The notes beneath the pieces are model-generated. The model saw only the letters and a program-made list of their open reading frames with translations. It did no database searches and was not told the origin of the DNA. The position numbers were made by a program, and so were the translations under genes. Below, piece by piece: positions 43,888 to 53,691 of a stretch of DNA of 64,000 nt (the stretch's first letter is position 1; every line of letters starts with the position of its first letter). Source of the stretch: Cylindrospermum stagnale PCC 7417. GTDB taxonomy: Bacteria > Cyanobacteriota > Cyanobacteriia > Cyanobacteriales > Nostocaceae. The stretch is from positions 175,315-239,314 of the forward strand of contig NC_020050.1 of assembly GCF_000317535.1 (NCBI RefSeq), written 5' to 3'.

Positions 43888-44577
43888 TCAACATTTCATA
43901 ATATCTTCCATCCAATGTACATAACTAATTTGTTGACACATACAGGCTTGTAAATAGCGGAATTTATCTAATATTTTTTCACCCCATTGTTTAGGAACAG
44001 ATACAAGTTGTAAAATCAGATAAGCAATGAGACTTGCATAGATTTGTATGGTAATACCATTAACATTTTTGGTAATTAATTTATCAAGTTTTAGGTGCAT
44101 CTTTAAAAATTTCCATAACAATTCAACTCCCCACCTTAAGCGATAAATATCTCTAATATCATCATCTCTAACTGCTGCATCTCCATTAGTTGGTAAATTA
44201 GTGACTAAGCGAAATTCAGTTCTCGTTTCTAAATCACAAAAATTAATCACTCTATAAGCTTGTGCATCTGTTGATGAGCCAATTTTTACCAGTCCATTTT
44301 CTGATTCAAATTCTAACTTCCAATTATTTTTAATCCGTAACACAAAGTATTTATTTTCTTGAACTAGTTCTTGAATAAAATTTAAACCTGCAAAGCCCCT
44401 ATCCATTACTCCAACAGCATCTGCTGGCAAATTAGACATCATCTTTGAGCCAAATTTATAATCATGATTATGACCAAAGTTGATGAAATTATCTTCTGGA
44501 CTTCCTGTAGCAAGATTTAGGGAACTAAACAGTTTAACTTGATGATAATCCAGAATCCATAACAGCTTACTTGTCAA
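43888..44577 (-). CDS. IS4-family transposase, C-terminal part
   Basis: A 229-residue frame with VMDRGFAGLNF (second Asp) and YRLRWGVELLWKFLK, which fits the IS4 signature Y-(2)-R-(3)-E-(6)-K exactly. The first Asp lies just upstream, in ICPIDSTIITLTSKLLWIL, in the same frame but before the first ATG. The N-terminal part is in another frame (44615-44995), so a +1 shift near 44600-44616 is needed. Either programmed frameshifting or decay is possible. Confidence 0.85.
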   Translation of the reverse strand: MTSKLLWILDYHQVKLFSSLNLATGSPEDNFINFGHNHDYKFGSKMMSNLPADAVGVMDRGFAGLNFIQELVQENKYFVLRIKNNWKLEFESENGLVKIGSSTDAQAYRVINFCDLETRTEFRLVTNLPTNGDAAVRDDDIRDIYRLRWGVELLWKFLKMHLKLDKLITKNVNGITIQIYASLIAYLILQLVSVPKQWGEKILDKFRYLQACMCQQISYVHWMEDIMKC

Positions 44578-44614
44578 TGTAATAATTGTTGAATCAATTG
44601 GACATATTGCATAT

Positions 44615-44995
44615 TTATTGTGTAACTTCTTTCTGGACTTTATTCTGGACTAATTGATTTAATTGATGATAAATCTTCTGGAATACTTCTTGACTTCGAT
44701 GAGTGTTAGCTTTGGAAAACGTGGAAATATCTACATCAAATCCTGTATTGTTTAATCGTTTAAATAAATCCCTCATACTCGTTAAGCTATTATCCAGGGC
44801 ATAAGCTAACCAACACTCGACAAAAAGACGGCTGTTCAAAACAGGATAATCATTTTTTGGTAGCCCTCCCAGGATATTTTTGACAATCTTGGGAAATGAA
44901 TTTATAATCATCGTTAATCGAAATATTTTAATCCTTTGCCCAAAATCTAACATATTTTGGGCTATTCTTATCGGAATTTTCTTAACATTCAACAC
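44615..44995 (-). CDS. IS4-family transposase, N-terminal part
   Basis: A 126-residue frame, KNILGGLPKNDYPVLNSRLF, then ALDNSLTSMRDLFKRLNNTG, ending EVTQ. This is the typical N-terminal DNA-binding region preceding the DDE domain in IS4-type transposases. It is separated from the catalytic frame by a frameshift at a CACAATAAATA tract. The long upstream MLNVKKIPIRIAQ start reaches the right IS end. Confidence 0.75.
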   Translation of the reverse strand: MLNVKKIPIRIAQNMLDFGQRIKIFRLTMIINSFPKIVKNILGGLPKNDYPVLNSRLFVECWLAYALDNSLTSMRDLFKRLNNTGFDVDISTFSKANTHRSQEVFQKIYHQLNQLVQNKVQKEVTQ

Positions 44996-44997
44996 TT

Positions 44998-47900
44998 CTG
45001 ATAAAAATGGAAATATAGAGACAGAAAAAACCAGAGAAGTAATAAATAATAAACATTGTTATAGTTTGCTTAAAAAGAATTTAATTGTACCCGAACATAT
45101 TCAGGAATCAAAAAGAGAAAACGTTAAATATACTGAGCTAATTCTGGCGTTTAGCTTGCAAGAGGATGGTTCAGCAGATACAAGATTAGAACAAAAAGTT
45201 TTTGCTTTTCTTCCTACTCGCAGCTACGGATTTAAGTTTCTGATTCAAGCTGATTTTCTAGTCCCAGCTAACCGGGAAGATATTCATAAAGATACACAAT
45301 GGAATAAATGGATCAGAGATAACATTGCAACTACATTTCTCCTAGCTGTAGAGAAATTTAAACAAGATAGTAATCTGCAAAAAACCTATTATAACTATAT
45401 TCCACTAAATAGCGAAATTAAGGATGAGTTTTTTATTCCTGTAGTTAGCGAGATTCACAATAAACTAAAAACTAGTGAATGTATTTTAACTGAATCAGGA
45501 AAATGGGAGATTCCTTCTCATGTTGTGCAGGTAGATGAGCAAATTAGGAAGTTAATTTCTAATGCTGACTTACAAAAGCTACTCAATAAAGAGTATATCC
45601 ATCCTGAAGTTAAGGCTAAAACCTCTATTCTCGAATCTCTTGGAGTTAAAAAATTTAGCTTTGATGATTTATTGCAGTGTTTACAGAATAATGAATGGTT
45701 ACAGAAACAAAGTGATAATTGGTTTGTAGAACTCTATATTTATTTAAAAAGTTGTAATTTAAATGATTACTCTGACTTACCAAAAATCAAGAAATTAAAG
45801 ATTATTCCTTTAGAGAATAACCAATTAGCTTCAATTGCTGAAACCTCAATATTTTTTCCATTTAATAATGTTGGAGAATATAGTTTTGAACTGCAATTTA
45901 TTAAGAAAACGCTTTTAGAGTCAAATTCTAAGTTTGCTGTAACAGAATTTCTCAAAAAATTGGGCGTTCAAAATGCTTCGTGTTATGAAATTATCGAAAA
46001 TCATATTTTACCCCTTTATAAAGGAGATAGTTGGAAAAGTAAAGCTAATCAGCTTTTAGAATATATTTGTTACATTAAAGACAACTTATCGGAATACGAA
46101 AAAGAGTTTAATAAAATAAAAAATCCTTATTCTTACTCGTATTCCAAAGAAGATCCTCTAAAAAGCTTGAAAGAATTGCTGTTGATAAAAACAGATAAAA
46201 ATGGCTATTCTCGCCCAGGAAATGTTTACCTTCCTGCTAGTTATGGGAATCCAAATGAATTGGAAACATTATTATCAGGAATACAAGATGTCTGGTTTGT
46301 ATCCCCAGAGTATATTCAAGATTTAATGCAAATTAAAAATCCTAGCGAAAAAGCAGAAAAAATTAGAGAGTGGAAAGAGTTTTTTATTAAGCTAGGAGTA
46401 CATACTGTACCAAAAATAGATGTCAAAATACAAACTGCACGTGGACGATCTAATCAAAAAATAGATTATTACAAGGAATACCCTATTTATAGTTCACCTC
46501 ACATAATAAGAATCTTAGAAACTAAAAATGTAGAAAAAAATCAGAAATTGGCTAAATTTTTAGATAGCAATTGGGACTATTACAAGCAGTATAAATCTTG
46601 GCAAAATTATGCTTATGCTAATGGTGGTTTTTATTCTTACAATCCTAATGATGCAGACTGGTTTACCAAAATTAAAACAGCAGCTTGGCTTCCTACTACG
46701 AAAGGAAAATTAGCTAATCCTTCTGAAGTTTTTCTGGATAAAACAGAAACAGGCACAATACTAGGAGATAGCGTTCCATACTTAGCCATTAGTCTCAATA
46801 ATCCAGATTTTATTAAGGACTTAGGAATAAAAGAAAAAATAACTGATTCCAAGGATTATGCTGATTTATTGCTGGCATTATCCCGTAAAAAAGAGCTTGA
46901 TGAAAAAGATGAGGAATTAGTTCTTAAAATTTATCAGGAATTGAATAAAGTTGGTATAAATTTAAAAGATTGGTGGAAAACCTTTATCATTGAAAGAATA
47001 TTTTGGACAAATAAAAAAATATTTTGCACAGCTAGTAAAGTTTTGATAAATGATAATGATGAGGTTTATGAGTTGTTTAAAGACAATCCTCAAATAGCTT
47101 TTCTCAAACTCCCCCCAAACTACTATCCTAAACTTCAACACTTTATTAAAGGGACTGATATTCGCTATCTTTCTCAGATTATTAAGACTGAGTTAGCAAT
47201 TGGAGAAGTACCAAAAGTTGAAGAACAAAGCGTAACTGAGCAAATTAAAGCTTTTACACCTTACATTTTACGTTATCTTTACCAAGTAGAACAGCAAATT
47301 TACCAACAGCTTAAAACCAATCACACCCTAATACAACTCAAAGATTTAGTGTGTTACAGGGTGGAAAACCTGCAAATTAAATATCTTCTTGATCAGCAAT
47401 CAGCTTATACTCAGAGAAGTGCTTTCTTGGATAATGGAAATCTCTACATCCAATCCGGTAGCTTGTCAGATATGGATTATTTAGCCTTGGAAGTTTCTCA
47501 CTTATTTGGTAATCCAAAGGGGTTAGATGATTTCTTGATTTCGCTGTTTGAGAAAAGAACATTAGACAAAATTGATAGCTTAATGAAAGCGAAAAAGATT
47601 CAGCTACTACCTAATGAAGAAAAGCAGTGGTTTGAAAACTCAAATATTTATCTAGGAGAAACTAACTTTATAGAAATAACAGCAGAAAATGATAAAAACA
47701 TTGAATTTACAGCTAACAAACATCAAAAAATAGAACAAAATAACCGTTCTGTTAAATCAGAATTAACAACTATATTTCCCAAAGATGAAGTTGATGATGC
47801 TCAATGGCTACCTGAGTGCGAACCTAGAGAAATTCTAGAACTTGAGGCTATTCAACTGACAAAGGCAAAAATTACATCTAAAGGATATCCTAGCACTGGA

Positions 47901-48497
47901 AGAGTTACTGAATCTATCATCACTCCATCTTTTGCTGAGTTAATCGAAGACAAAAGTATTTCAATTAAGACTACTTTTAGTAATAGCCAATCGAAATCAG
48001 CACCACAAAAAATTATTCAATTAATCACAGAACTACGAATAATAGATAGAGATGAGCCAAGTGAAAAGCCTAAACTAAGCGGTATCTGGGGCGAACAATT
48101 TGCCATTGAATATTTAAGGCGACAGTTTAGTGCTAAGTATCCCAAAGGAAATTTAGAGGAAAATCAATACGGATTTTCTATCAAAATTAATAGTCAAGTA
48201 GTAGTTGAAGTTCAATGGCTAAATGAAGTTCAAGAGACAGAAGGGTATGATATAAAATTAATTGAAAATGGGCGGGAAGATTATATAGAAGTTAAGTCTA
48301 GTAAACCTGGAGCTAAGAAGTTGATAAAGCTATCAGGAAGTCAATGGAAATTGGCTCTTGACCTGGGAGAAAATTTTCATATATATCGGGTTTATAATGC
48401 AGGAACTCAACAAGCTACACTTATTGATATTTCTAATCCCAACCAACTTTTGTCTGAAGGTAGTCTCCGTATGGATTCTGTTTATCTTCGGATATAA
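44998..48497 (+). pseudogene. Sacsin-like/DUF3883 protein, 3' piece
   Basis: About 1165 codons continuing the ATPase gene. After SDKNGNIETEKTREVINNKH comes VFAFLPTRSYGFKFLIQADF, LVPANREDIHKD, the usual second part of the sacsin-type ATPase region, then a long helical middle. The C-terminal DUF3883 (NO VEIN) domain near 1090-1180 has LSGIWGEQFAIEYLRRQF and YDIKLIENGREDYIEVKSSK, a PD-(D/E)xK-like nuclease core with Asp, Glu and Lys of IEVK present. The frame is open into the IS on its left, so any product would lack the ATP-binding N-terminus. It is a large defence-like protein, now broken. Confidence 0.8.
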
Positions 48498-48712
48498 TGT
48501 ATATCTACCAGCAAAAATATGTTGTATATACCGTTGTAAAAGACAGATTTATGCATCATTCAATTTTTACTTACAATCTTACTTACACAGCGAGAAAGCC
48601 AATTTGAAACAATCTGAAACGAGGTGATGGGTAGAAAATGGCGCTAAAGAAATACGCGATGCAATTCAGCTAATGCGAGTTAATGTATAAACAGAGTGAT
48701 ATAAAAAATATC

Positions 48713-48962
48713 ATGCAAGCATACATACTCAAGGGTAAAATAGACCTATCTGGTAAATTGGTAATTACCGAAAATATCAATTTATCCCCCGGAGATGTGG
48801 AAGTGATAGTCTTGCAGAAATGTTGATATTGTTGATAACACTACAGTTTCAGCAAGTGAACCAGCACTGGAAACACCAACAAGAAAATCTAGGGTGAAAG
48901 CATTTGAGGGTTTATTTGAAAATGCTCCACCCTTTCCACAAAACGTTGATGCAGCTGATTAA
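48713..48962 (+). pseudogene. Small antitoxin-like gene, frameshifted
   Basis: The first frame is MQAYILKGKIDLSGKLVITE, NINLSPGDVEVIVLQKC and stop. The +1 frame continues NVDIVDNTTVSASEPALETP and ends KAFEGLFENAPPFPQNVDAAD. Cyanobacterial antitoxin-like proteins of about 85-100 residues have this layout (a KGxIDxxGxLVITEP-type start and a KAFxGLFENxxP tail). One base is gained or lost near 48822-48826. No toxin gene follows, since the convergent holA gene is next. Confidence 0.6.
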
Positions 48963-49912
48963 ACTAACTTAAATAACCTGCTAACATTAAGAATTGCTGG
49001 TAGTAAATCCTTACCTTCAGCACCCCTCTTAATAGACATTTCCAAATCCAAAATCATGGACACCGCCCTAGCCAAAGCATTGATACTTGTATTTGCTACT
49101 TCCTGACGCAAATAGTAAATACGATGAGGATTGCTGATACTGCACAATTGAGCTAATTCACCATCCTTCTTCACCCCAGAAACTATCGCAGACTTCACCC
49201 ATAACCAAGTTCTAAATTGCGTTAAAAGAGTGCTGACAATCACCATTAAAGGTTCACAACGAGATAGTAAATCATCCAACAACTGCAAAACTTGATGGCT
49301 TTTTCCTTCACGCATAGCCGCTGCCAATTGTAGGCTATTCTGAGTTTGACATGGCACTAATTCGTTGATCTCCGCAAGCTCTAATTTTCTGCCATGAGCA
49401 TAAATAGAAAGTTTGCGTAACTCAGAAGCTGCACGGGTCATATCGTTACCAATCGCTTGTGCTAAATATTCCACTGCATCCTCTGACAGCAGCAGTTTCA
49501 ATTTTTGAGCTTGAATAGCGATCGCCTTTTCAATCAAATCATTCCGCCAAAGTGGTATCAACGAAAACTCAAACGACTTCGCATACTTGACCAGGTGTTT
49601 GTAAATTTTCAGCCGCTTATCTACATTAGTAGCAACAAACACCAAAATCGTAGAATCAGGCACTTGCACCAACTGCTGCAAAGTTTCTAACTCAGGATCA
49701 CCCCATTGCTTGAGGCGGCAATTTTCCACAATTACCAGTTTTTTACCATCAGTGAGGGAACGAGTGCGAGCTACACTCATGGCTTTGTCAAGCTTATCAT
49801 CTGAAAATCGGTGATAGCATAGTGTCAGCCATTGGGCATCAATCTCCGCTTTGTACTGGTTTAACTGTTCCTGAATAGCGTGTTGGTCATCACCTGTGAG
49901 CAAGACTATCAT
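48959..49912 (-). CDS. holA: DNA polymerase III delta subunit (clamp loader)
   Basis: 317 residues of the HolA family. MIVLLTGDDQHAIQEQLNQY and LTDGKKLVIVENC form domain I, VFVATNVDKRLKIYKHLVKY follows, and the AAA-lid and C-terminal collar domains run to LEMSIKRGAEGKDLLPAILN. Delta is the wrench that opens the sliding clamp. Its start overlaps the dnaX stop by 4 nt (ATGA), so the two loader subunits are translationally coupled. Chromosomal holA would normally lie elsewhere, so this is an element-encoded second copy. No delta-prime gene is visible. Confidence 0.93.
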   Translation of the reverse strand: MIVLLTGDDQHAIQEQLNQYKAEIDAQWLTLCYHRFSDDKLDKAMSVARTRSLTDGKKLVIVENCRLKQWGDPELETLQQLVQVPDSTILVFVATNVDKRLKIYKHLVKYAKSFEFSLIPLWRNDLIEKAIAIQAQKLKLLLSEDAVEYLAQAIGNDMTRAASELRKLSIYAHGRKLELAEINELVPCQTQNSLQLAAAMREGKSHQVLQLLDDLLSRCEPLMVIVSTLLTQFRTWLWVKSAIVSGVKKDGELAQLCSISNPHRIYYLRQEVANTSINALARAVSMILDLEMSIKRGAEGKDLLPAILNVSRLFKLV

Positions 49913-51408
49913 CCTCTCACCCTCCCATTATTACTGAGACGGGCAGTTTTAATCAACACAGTCAGAGGTTTTGGACTTTGGGTAGCTCGTTGCAGCATTT
50001 TAGCGATCGCCTCCTTACCACTCTCAAACTTTTTCAGGTAAGCTGGTGTCACCTCTAAAATTGCCTTTGACCCTTGCAATTTCACCAGATGAGCATGAGC
50101 CAACAGCTTTTGATAGTTGGGTTTAGCCTTATCCATCACCTGCTGCCAAATTTGAGCCAGGTTAGCAGTATTGGTTGCAACTGCTGGTAACAAGCTATCC
50201 TCACCTTTGCCATCTCCAGGTTTATCAGTCACCTTGTTGATGGTGTATGTGCCATAAGTTGGTAACAATTTGCCATCATGCCCAGGTTTAACATTTACCG
50301 TCTTCGTTGCACCGACAGGCAATAAACCGGGCATCAAGTTGAGTAAACAAACCTCCAGCCACACCGCCGCATTTACCGTATACCGCAGATAATTTTCGGC
50401 TTTTTGTAACTCTGCTAGAGACAAATTCAGCGTCTCGAAATTCCAGTGATTTGCAAAAGCTTTGAGTTGGGTATGGCTGACACAACCAGTCAGTAAGGCT
50501 TGTTCCTTTGGCACAGACTTGATAACCAGTAAATCTCGGTATGTTTGCAGTAAGTTGGAGAGAATCAATTTGGGCGTTTTACCAGAGTCTACTAAAACTC
50601 TTGCGACTTGCAGCAAATTAAAAGTGTTGTTGGTGGTGATCGCCTGTAAAATTGCCATTAGCTCTGTTTCTGTGACACCACCAACGATTTCCATGACATG
50701 ATGGGCAGTGATATCTGCATTCAAAAGACTTGCCTGACCGAGTAATTGCAGCGCATCCCGTAAACCACCATCGCTGAGTCGTGCGATCGCAATCAGTGCC
50801 TCATCATTAATAGAAATAGATTCCGCATCTGCTACAATACGGAGATGCTGCACAATTGTTTTAACTGATAAAGTGCGGAAATTAAACACCTGACAACGGC
50901 TGACAATAGTAGGTAACACCTTGTGCAGTTCTGTAGTGCAAAGAATGAAAACCACATGAGGTGGCGGTTCTTCAATACACTTGAGTAAAGCATTTTGAGA
51001 CTGGGTTGTGAGTTGATGCGATTCATCTAGAATAAAAATTCGGTAACGTCCTGCTACTGGCACTAAAGTACAGCGTTCAATTAAAGCACGGGCATCATCT
51101 ACACCATTATTGGAAGCAGCATCAATTTCACTGACGTCTAGGCTATTACTGGTTTCAATTGAACGGCAGGATTGACAAATCCCACAAGGTTTGTCAGTTG
51201 GTTTTTTAGTATTAAGACAATTAAGAGATTTAGCAAATATCCGCGCAGTTGAGGTTTTACCTGTGCCTCTAGAACCTGTAAACAAATATGCTGGTGCAAT
51301 TTGTAAATTTTTGACGGCATTAGTCAGAGCAGTTTTGATGTAGGGCTGTCCAACTAACTCTGCTAAAGTTTGGGGTCGATATTTTTGATGTAGAGCGACT
51401 GTAGACAT
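49909..51408 (-). CDS. dnaX: DNA polymerase III gamma/tau subunit (clamp-loader ATPase)
   Basis: 499 residues from ATG 51408 (MSTVALHQKYRPQTLAELVG); the frame extends 21 codons upstream in unlikely sequence. Walker A is GSRGTGKTS. The zinc module has four Cys (CLNTKKPTDKPCGICQSC). Walker B is FILDESHQLT, where H/S replaces the usual DEVH form. SRC (IVSRCQVFNF) is the arginine-finger motif. Collar and a short C-terminal region follow, without the long tau extension of chromosomal cyanobacterial DnaX and without an intein. It works with the overlapping holA product to load the clamp encoded by dnaN 0.8 kb away. Confidence 0.93.
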   Translation of the reverse strand: MSTVALHQKYRPQTLAELVGQPYIKTALTNAVKNLQIAPAYLFTGSRGTGKTSTARIFAKSLNCLNTKKPTDKPCGICQSCRSIETSNSLDVSEIDAASNNGVDDARALIERCTLVPVAGRYRIFILDESHQLTTQSQNALLKCIEEPPPHVVFILCTTELHKVLPTIVSRCQVFNFRTLSVKTIVQHLRIVADAESISINDEALIAIARLSDGGLRDALQLLGQASLLNADITAHHVMEIVGGVTETELMAILQAITTNNTFNLLQVARVLVDSGKTPKLILSNLLQTYRDLLVIKSVPKEQALLTGCVSHTQLKAFANHWNFETLNLSLAELQKAENYLRYTVNAAVWLEVCLLNLMPGLLPVGATKTVNVKPGHDGKLLPTYGTYTINKVTDKPGDGKGEDSLLPAVATNTANLAQIWQQVMDKAKPNYQKLLAHAHLVKLQGSKAILEVTPAYLKKFESGKEAIAKMLQRATQSPKPLTVLIKTARLSNNGRVRG

Positions 51409-51565
51409 AGGATTCAATAACCTTAATTTGTCGCCCTTACCCCTGTTAAGGGGGTGTAATTTTGAATCCAAAGTAGGCTGATTTGCTCAATTCTAATAAG
51501 ACTTACCGATACCAGAAGTTGAGTACGCCTAAAGATGCACGGGTTATGGCATTTTACTAGAGTAT

Positions 51566-52213
51566 ATGGACAAGACCCCTAGTAAAAATAGGGAAAAGTT
51601 ACAGATATCCCCTAGTAAAAATCGCCGACGAAAGGGCGATGGTAACGGGTTTATTTATTGGCGCACCATCACCAAGAATGGTAAAGATTACCAGCAAGCT
51701 TATTACCACTGGAAGGAAAACGGTCAGAAAAAAACTAGGTACATATCCAAAAAATTACTGGGGGATATTCAAGAAGCTGAGGCTGCTAAACGTCCAGTCA
51801 AAGAAATTCTGCTTTTTTTAGGCATTTCTATCACCCCTAGTAACAACAGCCCTAGTAATTTACTGGGGGATATCCAGTTAAGCCCTAGTAAATCAGATAT
51901 ATCCCCTAGTAACAACAGCCCTAGCAATTTACTAGGGGATATTCCATCAAGCCCTAGTAAATCAGACATCTCCCCTAGTAAAATGCGGCGGCATAAAGAA
52001 GAGGGGAGCGGTAACATCCACTGGCGTATCATCACCAAAAAAGACAAAGATTACCCACAGGCTTACTATCATTTTGAGTTTTGGACTCAAGGCGATCGCT
52101 TGATAAAATCTTCTAAGTACATTCCTAAGCAGTTAATACATCGAGTTGAGCAGTTAGAGCAAGAGAAAGCACCAGTTAAAGAAATTTTGCAAGTCTTGGG
52201 TGTAGAATTGTAA
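51566..52213 (+). CDS. Unknown duplicated-domain protein with SPSN/SPSK repeats
   Basis: A 215-residue protein with two copies of a 60-residue domain: residues about 28-90 (GNGFIYWRTITKNGKDYQQAYYHW...PVKEILLFLGI) and 150-215 (GSGNIHWRIITKKDKDYPQAYYHF...PVKEILQVLGV). The linker and head consist of SPSK/SPSN, NSPSN and LLGDI units. The domain type, short with W-R-x-I-T and YYHW, is seen in cyanobacterial proteins of unknown function and may bind DNA. The gene lies between dnaX and dnaN on the opposite strand. Its DNA repeats are listed separately. Confidence 0.65.
   Translation: MDKTPSKNREKLQISPSKNRRRKGDGNGFIYWRTITKNGKDYQQAYYHWKENGQKKTRYISKKLLGDIQEAEAAKRPVKEILLFLGISITPSNNSPSNLLGDIQLSPSKSDISPSNNSPSNLLGDIPSSPSKSDISPSKMRRHKEEGSGNIHWRIITKKDKDYPQAYYHFEFWTQGDRLIKSSKYIPKQLIHRVEQLEQEKAPVKEILQVLGVEL
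51577..51981. repeat. CCCTAGTAA repeat array with inverted copies
   Basis: CCCTAGTAA occurs at 51577, 51610, 51835, 51850, 51883, 51904, 51952 and 51973, with a variant at 51919. The reverse form TTACTAGGG or TTACTGGGG occurs at 51755, 51860 and 51929. One pair gives a perfect 14-bp hairpin, ATATCCCCTAGTAA (51899-51912) with TTACTAGGGGATAT (51929-51942). All forward copies are in one codon phase (SPSK/SPSN), so the array also serves the peptide. Typical spacings are 15 and 21 bp. Confidence 0.75.
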
Positions 52214-52230
52214 GCATTCAGTCGTTAGCC

Positions 52231-53691
52231 TTAACTATTTGGAATATACAACGGTAGTAAGAAATGACGCATAGACATTTCCAATTCTGGATTTGGTCTA
52301 TCTCCATAAGGGACTAACATGGCAGGATGATCTGATTGTTGCAAGTGCATTTTGATACCCGAGCTAGGAATTGCTTTAGCAGCTTCGATTAAATACTTGA
52401 GATTAAACTGGATATTCAATGACATTTCTGCTGGTAAATGAGCAATAATAACCTGATCTCCTTTACCAAATTCTCGTTCAATGGATAACCGTAACTGCTG
52501 TAAATTTCCATCAAATTGTAAGTAAATTCCTTTCTCTTTCTTATCCGTTAACACAGCTAACCGTTCCAATGCTTTGACTAGCGGTGCTTTTTCTAAAATT
52601 ACTTCTCTCTCAAAGATGAATTTAGCTAATAATTGCTCACAATCAGGGTAAATTCCTTCCACAACTTGACAGCTAAGAATGACATCTTGCCAAGCAAAAC
52701 CCAAGCGATTACTTTGAGAATCATACAGCAGATTAATGAATTCCACATCGTCATTTAAGTTACGCGCTATTTCTCTCACCACACGACCAGGAAGAGTAAA
52801 TTGCATAATTTCCTCAGATGTAACTTGTTTACGAGGTTTTCTGCCAATTCCTTGGGTAGAAAGTTCAGTAATAGCAACTCGATGCCCATCAGTACCAATA
52901 AACTTTAACTTCTCCTGTGCAAGTTGTATATGAACTCCAGTCAAGATATATTTATTTTCATCAGTACTGACCGCATAAAGCACTCCTTTCAAACCATCTT
53001 TGAAAATTGTTGTTGGCAGAGGTATCGGAGTAGCATCAATTGTATTAGTAGGTGGAAACTCTTCAGCACTGATGCCTCTAATTTCATATTTTCCATCGGC
53101 ATCAGATAAACTGAGGGAACTGATTTTTGTTTGCTTATCGTCATTAGCAAACTGTGCAATCTGAGTTTGACTATTGAGGTAGATATTACCGTTAGGGCAA
53201 TGCTTGACTATCTCAAATAGGATTTCTACTGGCACAGTAATTTCACCTTTAAGCAGCACCTGAGCTTCAAAACTGGTCTGAATTGTTAATGCTAAATCAG
53301 TGGCAGTTAGATATATCTGTTGTGTTTCGATATCTGCAACGATTAGAGCATTAGCAAGAATAGGATGGGTAGGTTTAGCTGGGGTAGCACAACTAACTAA
53401 AGAGAGCGCATCGTGAAATTTAGTTTGTGAGCAGATTACCTCCATTTCTGACTCTATCAGTGGTTGGAAGTTTAACTCTAATTTGGCAGAACGTTTCTTA
53501 GCACGTTTATTTGAAGATTCAGTTGGAGTATCAGCATTTAGAGATGTAGGCTTTTTCTTTTTACCTACAGGCATTTCCGGGATATTTGCTGATACTTCAT
53601 ATTCAGTTTTATCGGTTTTAGGAGTAGCTGCACTGGTTTGTTTTGTCTGCTTTGCAGGATTTACCCTTTGTTTTGGCGCTGTTTGAGTCAT
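52231..53691 (-). CDS. dnaN: DNA polymerase III beta sliding clamp with long N-terminal extension
   Basis: A 486-residue protein. Residues about 84-486 are the three-domain clamp: MEVICSQTKFHDALSLVSCA; GTDGHRVAITEL near the domain 2 region; and the C-terminal AMLVPYGDRPNPELEMSMRH, FLLPLYI, corresponding to the usual VMPMR/L terminus. Residues 1-80 are a Lys/Ser/Thr/Pro-rich disordered tail (KQRVNPAKQTKQTSAATPKT; NKRAKKRSAKLELNF) not found in ordinary DnaN of about 380 residues. The first-Met choice matters, since an internal start at MEVICSQ would give the standard form. It is element-encoded and near dnaX/holA. Several element proteins carry candidate clamp motifs. Confidence 0.92.
   Translation of the reverse strand: MTQTAPKQRVNPAKQTKQTSAATPKTDKTEYEVSANIPEMPVGKKKKPTSLNADTPTESSNKRAKKRSAKLELNFQPLIESEMEVICSQTKFHDALSLVSCATPAKPTHPILANALIVADIETQQIYLTATDLALTIQTSFEAQVLLKGEITVPVEILFEIVKHCPNGNIYLNSQTQIAQFANDDKQTKISSLSLSDADGKYEIRGISAEEFPPTNTIDATPIPLPTTIFKDGLKGVLYAVSTDENKYILTGVHIQLAQEKLKFIGTDGHRVAITELSTQGIGRKPRKQVTSEEIMQFTLPGRVVREIARNLNDDVEFINLLYDSQSNRLGFAWQDVILSCQVVEGIYPDCEQLLAKFIFEREVILEKAPLVKALERLAVLTDKKEKGIYLQFDGNLQQLRLSIEREFGKGDQVIIAHLPAEMSLNIQFNLKYLIEAAKAIPSSGIKMHLQQSDHPAMLVPYGDRPNPELEMSMRHFLLPLYIPNS

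Larger units (their letters stand above)
43870..45003 (-). mobile_element. IS4-family insertion sequence, about 1.13 kb
   Basis: Two minus-strand frames encode an IS4-type transposase. The limits are approximate: imperfect terminal repeats (AAGGGTTAATTGTCAA near 43876 and, inverted, TTAACATTCAACACTT near 44982) are only about 75 per cent matched, and no target duplication can be named. The surrounding sacsin-like gene is split, and a 22-bp identical block flanks the insertion on both sides (43750 and 45000). Confidence 0.75.

Noticed and set aside
51577-51981. CRISPR array
   Set aside because: Spacing is irregular, units are only 9-10 bp, inverted copies are present and the whole stretch is one open frame.
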